NCBI GenBank assembly: GCA_963920635.1
Contig: OY987305.1
Coordinates: forward strand, 1,622,001-1,686,000
Direction: 5' to 3'
DNA: 64,000 nt
Origin: Pseudeuparius sepicola
Taxonomy: Eukaryota > Arthropoda > Insecta > Coleoptera > Anthribidae
In this document: positions 58,501-64,000 of the stretch, piece after piece
Numbering within the stretch: position 1 is the stretch's first letter
Layout: each line of letters begins with the position of its first letter
Made by a program: the position numbers and the translations under genes
The notes under the pieces: model-generated
Seen by the model: the letters and a program-made list of their open reading frames with translations, nothing else
Databases searched by the model: none
What the model was told of the DNA's origin: nothing

Positions 58501-61140
58501 CTTTCCGGGGGTCAGTGATCATCCTATTCTAAATGCCCCAAAGGTAAGTTTTTAAATGTTTAAGAATTTAAATCCGAAAATTTTAAGTTTTATTTTCACA
58601 AAAATATTGCTAGGAAAACATTGCTTCAACCAAGTAACTTCATTAAGTTACTTCCTTAAATCAATTAATTTATTTAAGTTACCTCGAATACCCAAGTAAA
58701 ATTACTACTTCGCAATTGAAGTAACTTAATTAATTACTTACTTGAAGTAATATTTGCTAAAAATATTTATGTAAAAATAAAGCTTAAAAGAGCGAGAGTT
58801 GGGATGGCACTTTACATTGTGCGAAACTGATATTCGAGAAAGAAAAACATATTTTGAATTAAATCTAATAAAAAAAATTTGCTTTTAGGTTCGAATGAAT
58901 GGCCCGCGAACCAACTATGACACAGCAATGCTGCAATTCGAGCAATTAATAAACAATAAACATTTTGTATTAACGTTTATCGAAATTTTAGAATCTCAGA
59001 AATCCTTTAATATTAGAAATAAGTAAGTAACATTTTTCTTGTACCGTAACTTGTGTTTTTACGTTTTATTTTTAATTTTAGAGTAAATGTTGCGTCATTA
59101 TTAATGGTAGTCTTAATGGACAAAATGGAATATGCGACTGATATTCTAAAGTGTCTGCTACTAAGGTTGATAGACAAATCTGTAAATACAAAGCATCCTC
59201 AGTTAATGTTGAGGCGCACCGAGAGCGTGGTGGAGAAAATGTTGACAAACTGGATGGCACTTTGCATGTATTACTATTTGAAGGAGTATGCGGGATCTTC
59301 GTTGTTTTTACTATTTAAAGCCATAAAGCATCAAATCGAGAAGGGTCTTGTCGATGCCATAACTCATGATGCCCGATATTCCTTATCTGAAGAGAGGTTG
59401 TTGAGAGAAAATGTAGATCATAGTGTTGTGGTAAGTAGTTAATAAACAGTACATATTATTATTATTATTATCATCTTTGTGTCGACTCCTGAGTATTTAA
59501 TCAATATTTCTTTTTCAGACGTTGCATATTGTCCAAGACGACTTAGATGAAAAAAATCAATGTAAAGTTTTAGACTGTGATACTATCAGTCAAGTTAAAT
59601 CAAAAATATTAGATGCTTTATATAAGAACACCCCCTTCTCCCAAAGACCTTCGATATATGAGGTAGATTTAGAGTGGAGGCACGGCAGAGGCGGTCATTT
59701 AACCCTACAAGATGAAGACCTAACCTCGAAAAACCTTTGCGGCTGGAAAAAACTAAACACCCTCGCACATTACGGCGTTAAGGAAAGCGCGGTTATGACA
59801 CTGATTTCGCGACAGAACGACAGCTACAACAACTGCAAGCAGCCCTGTCACAATTGCGTGACGGGAATGTATTTTAACAACTCGCAGTCTCCTATTATCG
59901 CTACAAACGGTGACATAGAATCGGCCCATAATACCCGGATATATCATTTGGTGAAACCGATCGACGACCATCAGTTCCCTAACAACAAAATGGGCGAAAG
60001 AACTCATAAAGCCATTCCGGAAATATTCCTAACCCGCCTACTATCCACGAAAGGAACGATACAAAAATTCGTGGACGATTTCTTTTTAACAATATTAACC
60101 GTGAACGAGGCGTTACCCCCAGCTGTCAAGTGGCTATTCGACCTACTAGACGAAGCGGCAAGAAAACACGGAATACAAGATCCGGAGGTGGTTCACGCCT
60201 GGAAATCTAACAGTCTTCCCTTGCGGTTTTGGGTTAACTTCATTAAGAATCCCGACTTTATTTTTGATATAAACAAAACGACAACGTTGGATTCCTGTCT
60301 GTCTGTCATAGCGCAAACTTTTATGGACGCCTGTTCGACCACCGAACACAGATTAGGAAAGGATTCGCCGTCCAACAAGCTACTGTTCGCTAAGGTTAGT
60401 TTTGATTTAATAGTGTTTTTATTTTTTTACGTTCATTTTTTTAGGATATCCCGAGGTATAGGGAAATGGTGTCACAGTTTTACGCAGATGTTGCAATGTT
60501 ACCAATAATAACGGATCAGGAGATGGGGTCGGCAATGCAACAACTGTCAGCGCAGCAAGTTGAAGAGTTTGATACAGTGGCGGCACTGAAGGAACTCTAC
60601 ATTTATGTCACTAAATATAGCGAGCCGGTAAGCTACATTATTTTTATCAATTTAGAAAATAATTCCCCAAAAACATGTCTGTATACTACTAGAAAGTGTT
60701 TCCGAGTAGTAGTATCCTTCATGGTTGTAATTCTTGATACAGTTTATAGCCAAGATATTACAGTATTTTGTTAGTTTCTGCTTTGTACAAACTGCACTAA
60801 AAACAGTGCACACGTTGTACAACGTGTATAATGAACAATGCACATTTTGTACAAAGTGTACTATGAACAATGCATATTTTGTACAAATTGCACTATGAAC
60901 AATGCACACTTTGTACAAAGTGTAGTTAGGTCAATGCACACTTTGAAAAAATGTACCATTCCAGTGTACCCCAATGATAAGCATTATATTGAGTGTTTTC
61001 TTTGGTTTTACGATTACCCCGTGTTGCAGATCGTGGAGGCGCTCAAGGTGGACCCCCAGTGCCGGCGGCTGCACCTGGCGCAGAAGCTGGACACCGTGGC
61101 GTACACGCTGGGGTGCGAGGAGGGCGGGCCCGCATGCTGA
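49307..61140 (+). CDS. plexin B-like semaphorin receptor (whole gene, 14 coding exons)
   Basis: Single-pass membrane receptor for semaphorins that steers axons and cells by acting on Rap, Rac and Rho GTPases. The spliced reading frame is 1918 codons, normal for plexins. Order: signal peptide (about 1-28), Sema (about 50-490), PSI1 (about 500-535), PSI2 (about 650-690), PSI3 (about 805-850), IPT repeats (about 852-1250), transmembrane helix (about 1267-1288), juxtamembrane helix, split GAP (about 1330-1530 and 1690-1880) around a Rho-GTPase-binding domain (about 1535-1640). The GAP arginines are present: LRRTESVV (1457-1458) and LPLRFW (1765). All 13 introns are GT..AG and phase is kept throughout. 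PlexB is preferred over PlexA because of the ectodomain and the [13 protein letters not shown] segment in the RBD. No frameshift or missing core residue is seen. The C-terminus is EEGGPAC, without the PDZ ligand of vertebrate class B. Confidence 0.93.
49518..50176 (+). other. plexin intron 1
   Basis: It begins with three or four GC-rich units of TGGGACCGGGGACTAACG type (about 49530-49630), continuing the GC-rich character of exon 1, then turns AT-rich. No other feature. Confidence 0.6.
50177..51444 (+). CDS. plexin B exon 2 (Sema domain)
   Basis: Acceptor TTCTTTTCTAG. Codes residues 71-493, nearly the whole seven-bladed Sema propeller that binds semaphorin. Recognisable strands include [61 protein letters not shown] and [17 protein letters not shown]. 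Several N-glycosylation sequons are present. One large Sema exon with few internal introns is unusual next to vertebrate genes. Donor CGAAG|GTAAAA, phase 0. Confidence 0.95.
51501..51601 (+). CDS. plexin B exon 3 (PSI1)
   Basis: Residues 494-526: [20 protein letters not shown], then [14 protein letters not shown]. The cysteine spacing is that of the first PSI (plexin-semaphorin-integrin) domain. Donor AAAAA|GTAAGA, phase 2. The match to exon 4 gives K-CTIRSACQ, completing PSI1. Confidence 0.92.
51735..52745 (+). repeat. degenerate AAGAAATCTTAGGAATTCC satellite, block 3
   Basis: About 1 kb of AAGAAATCTTA / GGAATTCCCAAGAAATC units, period roughly 20-31 bp. Frames through it give KKSYEIPKKS-like peptides, which are meaningless. 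Confidence 0.8.
52765..53765 (+). pseudogene. PLE2 protein, copy D: RT (YVDD) and GIY-YIG, frameshifted
   Basis: The first frame carries [20 protein letters not shown] and [15 protein letters not shown]: the RT palm with the catalytic YVDD box. A frameshift near 52975 precedes [18 protein letters not shown] deletion of about 25 bp near 53065 removes the HRKPTHTNRY part kept in copy A. The region 53125-53457 then matches copy A up to [20 protein letters not shown], with another frameshift near 53430. The endonuclease part ([18 protein letters not shown]) is in a third frame. It stops at 53763-53765. Dead. Confidence 0.85.
53874..53908 (+). ncRNA. hammerhead-like hairpin in PLE2 tail, copy D
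   Basis: CTTTGAGAAA, stem GGAGGA, loop AGATTTA, stem TTCTCC, GAAA and GCTCAG. It differs from copy A by one loop base. The stem is intact. Confidence 0.35.
54112..54610 (+). CDS. plexin B exon 4 (PSI1 end, first IPT-like region, PSI2)
   Basis: Residues 527-693. It begins [20 protein letters not shown] (end of PSI1), runs through a beta-rich stretch [20 protein letters not shown], and ends with PSI2, [20 protein letters not shown]. Moderately GC-rich. Donor GAAAAC|GTACGT, phase 0. Confidence 0.93.
54665..54975 (+). repeat. degenerate satellite, block 4
   Basis: The clearest 31-bp periodicity in the window: TATGGAATTCCCAAGAAATC followed by TTAGTAAATCT repeats at 54718, 54750 and 54806. Confidence 0.8.
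55190..55455 (+). repeat. degenerate satellite, block 5
   Basis: Same AAGAAATCTTAG / GGAATTCCC units as block 4, separated from it by about 200 bp of unrelated AT-rich sequence. Confidence 0.75.
55620..55830. repeat. intronic foldback repeat, copy 1 (intron 4)
   Basis: CTCTTTTATGCTTTATTTTC at 55667 leads to TTACTTCAAGTAAGTAAATT, then AAATAAGTAACTTAATTGAA. The same parts occur in introns 6 and 9 in one or both orientations. Confidence 0.65.
56029..56262 (+). CDS. plexin B exon 5
   Basis: Residues 694-771: [20 protein letters not shown] followed by [20 protein letters not shown] and an [20 protein letters not shown] strand pair. It is the plexin beta-sandwich between PSI2 and PSI3. The acceptor ATTTTAG at 56022-56028 was chosen because it keeps phase 0 from exon 4 with an open frame. 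A second AG ten bases later would break the frame. Donor ACGACA|GTAAGC, phase 0. Confidence 0.9.
56317..57363 (+). CDS. plexin B exon 6 (PSI3 and IPT repeats)
   Basis: Residues 772-1120. PSI3 is [16 protein letters not shown] to [20 protein letters not shown] repeats follow, each with the P..GP..GGT signature: [40 protein letters not shown] and [20 protein letters not shown]. These Ig-like folds form the ring-shaped stalk. Donor TTATTG|GTTAGT, phase 0. Confidence 0.94.
57364..57691 (+). repeat. plexin intron 6 with 31-bp repeat / foldback copy 2
   Basis: 57420-57545 holds 3.5 units of a 31-bp repeat containing ACTTAATTAAATTACTTACT and GAAGTAAGTA. A flank reading CAAATGTTGCTAG inversely resembles the ends in introns 4 and 9. 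Confidence 0.75.
57692..58021 (+). CDS. plexin B exon 7 (fourth IPT)
   Basis: Residues 1121-1230. [20 protein letters not shown] leads into an IPT repeat, [20 protein letters not shown], with [12 protein letters not shown]. Acceptor TTTTTTTAG, donor TTGAG|GTATGT, phase 0. Confidence 0.93.
58076..58346 (+). CDS. plexin B exon 8 (transmembrane segment)
   Basis: Residues 1231-1320. The last extracellular strand precedes the single membrane helix [20 protein letters not shown] (residues 1267-1288). A basic stop-transfer RRK and a charged juxtamembrane helix ([17 protein letters not shown]) follow. Donor GCTAG|GTAATT, phase 1; the joined codon is GCC, giving KLAFAELQ. Confidence 0.94.
58401..58543 (+). 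CDS. plexin B exon 9 (start of GAP domain)
   Basis: Residues 1321-1368: [20 protein letters not shown], then [15 protein letters not shown]. The plexin juxtamembrane-GAP junction with the conserved ELQTDM and IP.L....Y signatures. Donor CCAAAG|GTAAGT, phase 0. Confidence 0.94.
58544..58888 (+). repeat. plexin intron 9 with foldback repeat copy 3
   Basis: 58580-58800 has inverse arms: TATTTTCACAAAAATATTGC on the left against GCTAAAAATATTTATGTAAA on the right. Between them are several AAGTAACTT / TTACTTGAAGTAA palindromes. It is the most complete copy of the repeat. Confidence 0.7.
58889..59022 (+). CDS. plexin B exon 10 (GAP, N-terminal half)
   Basis: Residues 1369-1412 plus two bases: [20 protein letters not shown], then [19 protein letters not shown]. 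Donor AATAA|GTAAGT chosen; the alternative GTAACA four bases later brings in a stop. Phase 2. Confidence 0.9.
59082..59430 (+). CDS. plexin B exon 11 (GAP, catalytic arginine pair)
   Basis: Residues 1413-1529. [20 protein letters not shown] leads to [20 protein letters not shown], holding the two Arg of the first GAP arginine motif. [18 protein letters not shown] ends the first half. Donor GTTGTG|GTAAGT, phase 0. Confidence 0.95.
59455..59475. repeat. (ATT)n microsatellite in intron 11
   Basis: Six to seven ATT triplets. The only other content of this short intron is the acceptor tract. Confidence 0.8.
59519..60394 (+). CDS. plexin B exon 12 (Rho-binding domain and second GAP half)
   Basis: Residues 1530-1821. 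The RBD with a ubiquitin-like fold is here: [20 protein letters not shown], then [20 protein letters not shown] with TLQDEDLTS. After a variable linker containing CKQPCHNC, the GAP resumes with [27 protein letters not shown] and [19 protein letters not shown], whose Arg (1765) is the second catalytic arginine. Donor GCTAAG|GTTAGT, phase 0. Confidence 0.95.
60445..60627 (+). CDS. plexin B exon 13
   Basis: Residues 1822-1882: [20 protein letters not shown], then [16 protein letters not shown] and [11 protein letters not shown]. Conserved last helices of the GAP domain. Donor GAGCCG|GTAAGC, phase 0. Confidence 0.94.
60780..60960. repeat. 32-bp minisatellite in plexin intron 13
   Basis: About four and a half units of GTACAAAGTGTACTATGAAC followed by AATGCACATTTT. 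GTACAA / TGTACA motifs related to this repeat also occur in the 3' UTR (61304, 61461, 61540-61600). Confidence 0.85.
61030..61140 (+). CDS. plexin B exon 14 (C-terminus)
   Basis: Last 36 residues and the stop: [20 protein letters not shown], then [16 protein letters not shown]. The acceptor TTGCAG matches the preceding phase, and the helix LHLAQKLD is typical of plexin ends. Unusually GC-rich compared with the neighbouring exons; the GC-rich stretch continues about 100 bp past the stop. Confidence 0.92.
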   Translation: MVEALKVDPQCRRLHLAQKLDTVAYTLGCEEGGPAC

Positions 61141-64000
61141 CCCGGCCGGCGGGCCTCGGCCACGCTCCGAACGCTGCCCCCACCCTGACTGGCCACCGAC
61201 CGTCCGCCCCGTCTGTTCTACACCGCCGGCGATGAGAGGGTTTGTTTGATAGTTGAGGAGGAGACTTTCGTTTAGTTTTGCGCTGGGGTTTGCGCACCGA
61301 ACACTTTGTACGGTGTACGCTTGGGACGAGGGGAACATTGTACGAATGCACGAGGTGTTGGTTTTTGCAGGTAAAATTCGATGTACTTAATCAAAATTGC
61401 TATGAATTATTTTAATTAATTCTGAGTGTGGATGCTACTCTCTAGTTGTCTAACAAAATGCCTTGTACATTAGGTACATGTTCATTTCTATTACAGTATT
61501 GTCCAGAAAATTAGGCAATAAAATAAACTAAAATATTTGGTACAAGGTGTACAATGTACAAAGTGTTTGTATGCAGCATACTGTGTACAATGTGTAGGAT
61601 TGGAACTTTTTTATTTACACAGTTTTTGAGTAAACGAAGGAGTAAATGTCACACATTGAAAGAGATTTTGTACTCCGTTACAGAAAAAAGAAAAAGTATG
61701 AAGTCCTCACATAAAAGTAGAAATTAAATTGGCTCTTTCATTGTCATTATCGCACAAAACTGTAAATTGGGTGATTAAATGCAAATCGCATAGAAATTAC
61801 TCATTTGGAGCAGGTTTATTGATTTCTATTGCATTGTCTATTGTTTCATAAAAACGAAATGCGTCATAACTAGAAATGCATCGATTATTATTTCATAAAC
61901 TGTTAAGTTGTTTTATGGCAATTTTTATGGGACTTGCAATCGAATTTATTTTATACACTGCCAATATTCGTTAAATATTTTTTTCATGCTAAGTAGATCC
62001 ATTAATTGCATTTAAATGGCCATTTGCATTCCTTTTAACGTATAATACTTTCCTGTCTTTACAATTCCATTAAGTTACATTACTGTCGAGTAAGATCAGT
62101 TCAGTCTAATGTAATGTCATCTAATAAAGAAAGACTATATTATGCCGATTAGAGTGGTGATCAAAGAAAACATATTATTTCTAGAATAATTACTTTCTGT
62201 AATTTAGCGTTTTTATTGTCTTAGTGTAATAAATTTAAAACAGGTAGAACTATGAGCCAAATAAAGGCTTAATATGCAAGGAATGTCACTATTTGACTTC
62301 TAAAACATACAGAAAGTGTTTCTGTCATTACTCCTTGACATGTAAACTGTCATTCTTGTCAAAACAACTGCTCTTTATTAGATCGAAGTAACCTCGAATT
62401 GTTTTGGCTTTTTGCGCATATTGTAAAAGTATTTAAAAATCAGCTGTCATTCTTGTTGAAACAAATGCTCTATTCATCAAAGTGATCGCAATTCAACTGT
62501 TTTGACTTGTCAAACGTCATACCTGTCAAAACTATTTATTTCGTGTGTAAATTGTAAAAGTAGGCAATGAAAAAATGCTCTGTATTAATCAAAGTGACCG
62601 TAATTCGATTGTTTCGACTTGTCAAACTCCAAATGTGCAAAAATAGGAATGCAAATGGTCGTGAAAAATGCCGATGAGGACAAGGGGTGACGGTAGGGGC
62701 TCGGGTGCGCGACAGAGCGTGTTGTACTGTGATATGGCGCACGATCAGGTGACTGTGATTGGATGCGTACTTAACCCTCCAGCGGCTGCTAGTTTCCTTC
62801 CCGAGTGCCTCGCTACGCTGATTGGGACGCGACACGGACAGTGCTGTTCGCGCGATGGCGCAAAAAAATGTTATTAACCGTTTTGGTCCGGTTAGACTAG
62901 TTTTTAAGTAGATTCCATAGTCGTTTTTCCGTACACGTATCCGACTGATATACTTCGGGAGATATATGTTTTAGATTGTTTTAAGCTGTCGGCATTCCCA
63001 CGTTTCTTTTTAGAAATATCCGAGTTTTTAAATATATTTTGTAGTAGGATATTCGATGAAAGAAAGAATTGTGAAACGGTGTACACCGAACTATGATGAT
63101 CTCTGTGGTTATTGAAACATCTTTTAAGAGTCTATATACGTAAGTTTTGAACCTGGGGTATTATGTAGAAGAGAAATTATCGCAATTTAATATTTTTAAA
63201 TATTAGATTATATCAGTCGTTTATGTGGAAAATAGTGATCAGTACCGGAACTGTATTTAAATGTGGAAATCGACTTCACGTCCAGTGATTTGTACGTTAC
63301 TATTTGAATTACGTTTACTATGCATACTTGTATCCTATCTATTTTTTTGTAAATATATAATGAATTGTGCATATAGATTATTATATCGGGTTTATAAAGT
63401 GTTTATATTTAAGCATTCATCGATATTATTAGATCGGGTTAGGTACCTAATTTTTTTTATTGTAAAACAATTTTTACTAATCTTGTAAATGTAGATATGC
63501 CCTTATTTAGTGTGAAAGTATGATTACAAAGAATACTGATTACTCGTAATACATCACTAATATATTTTTATTGCAATTTGTGCTATAGGATTTTCGAAAT
63601 TATTCCCACTATTTAAGGGTGATTAAATTTTTATAATATCGATGTCTCAATTTCAAGTTTAATAAGTAATACAAAATGTTAGATAAAAAGTACAGATTAT
63701 AATGCAGTTCTTAGTTCCAGTTAATTTTATTTTATACATATTTCCATTTTTAAAGTTATATTTTTAGCAGCTTAACATTTCTCCTTTATATTTTTGTTAA
63801 TGTGATCGTGAATTAAAGCTTTTTATATAAAGTGTATTGTTTAGTGATATTTTTTTACTCTATTAAACATGTATTCCAAATTTTTATTTTTGTATTTTCC
63901 CCTTTTATGTTTATCCTTACCCCTGAATTTTGGAAACAACTAGTACCTAACAGGAAAAGGTCAATGAAATACTTTGTACATTAATTGTAGCATTTATGTA
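61141..64000 (+). promoter_or_regulatory. plexin 3' UTR and downstream flank
   Basis: Candidate poly(A) signals on the + strand: AATAAA at 61517-61522 and 61522-61527, 62228-62233 and 62260-62265, and ATTAAA at 63812-63817. I cannot tell which is used. A degenerate ~100-bp tandem repeat lies at 62335-62640 (separate entry). Several TGTAC motifs occur in the first 500 bp. Beyond about 62650 there are short open frames without motif, and I see no second gene. Confidence 0.5.
62335..62640. repeat. ~100-bp degenerate tandem repeat, three units
   Basis: Units share TGCTCT(T/A/G)TATTAATCAAAGT and GACCG(T/C)AATTC, followed by TGTTTTGACTTGTCAAAC-like stretches. Spacing is 97-110 bp. Confidence 0.65.

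Overview
The window looks like nuclear DNA from an insect with a large, AT-rich, transposon-crowded genome. The only clearly functional gene has spliced exons with GT..AG introns. Every other recognisable protein is a decayed fragment of a transposable element typical of insects: mariner/Tc1-like, hAT-like, THAP-domain, or Penelope-like retroelement with a GIY-YIG endonuclease. I cannot name the order with confidence. A beetle or a hemipteran would fit.

The gene is a complete class B plexin (PlexB-like) on the + strand in the right-hand quarter. I can follow 14 coding exons from a start codon at 49307 to a stop at 61138-61140. Reading phase holds across all 13 introns and gives about 1918 residues: signal peptide, Sema domain, three PSI domains, IPT repeats, one transmembrane helix, and a cytoplasmic GAP domain split by a Rho-GTPase-binding domain. 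It is a cell-surface semaphorin receptor for axon guidance. Its first and last exons are very GC-rich; the middle ones are not.

Layout from the left. 1-5170: a TA-flanked foldback element (family A copy 1) and a hAT-like element with an 8-bp target duplication. 5175-7015: a 1.2-kb repeat holding two exons of a THAP-domain protein, a GC-rich block and a dispersed repeat. 7300-18000: several foldback MITE-like elements and family A copies 2 and 3. 18600-21900: a 20-bp tandem array, a tiny 39-bp palindrome flanked by 9-bp direct repeats, and a Tc1-like remnant. 22500-25200: a short-motif cluster and a Penelope-like element with terminal inverted repeats. 25700-34430: an inverted repeat pair, family A copy 4, the second THAP repeat, and a second Penelope-like lineage (PLE2 copy A). 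35200-46900: more MITEs, a ~123-bp tandem repeat, ~31-bp satellite blocks, and PLE2 tail fragments. 47000-49300: little recognisable until a 31-bp minisatellite just upstream of plexin exon 1. 61141-64000: 3' UTR and flank with candidate poly(A) signals.

The plexin introns also host repeats. Intron 3 carries satellite plus a PLE2 copy that ends about 45 bp before the exon 4 acceptor. Three other introns (4, 6, 9) carry copies of one TTACTT/AAGTAA foldback repeat. No complete transposase or reverse transcriptase survives, so the mobile elements here are relics or depend on copies elsewhere. The most unusual signals are a hammerhead-like hairpin shared by both Penelope lineages, the THAP pair with complementary lesions, the 39-bp palindrome, and clusters of a GGCCAATGTCC motif and of a CCGTATA/TACGGTCT motif.
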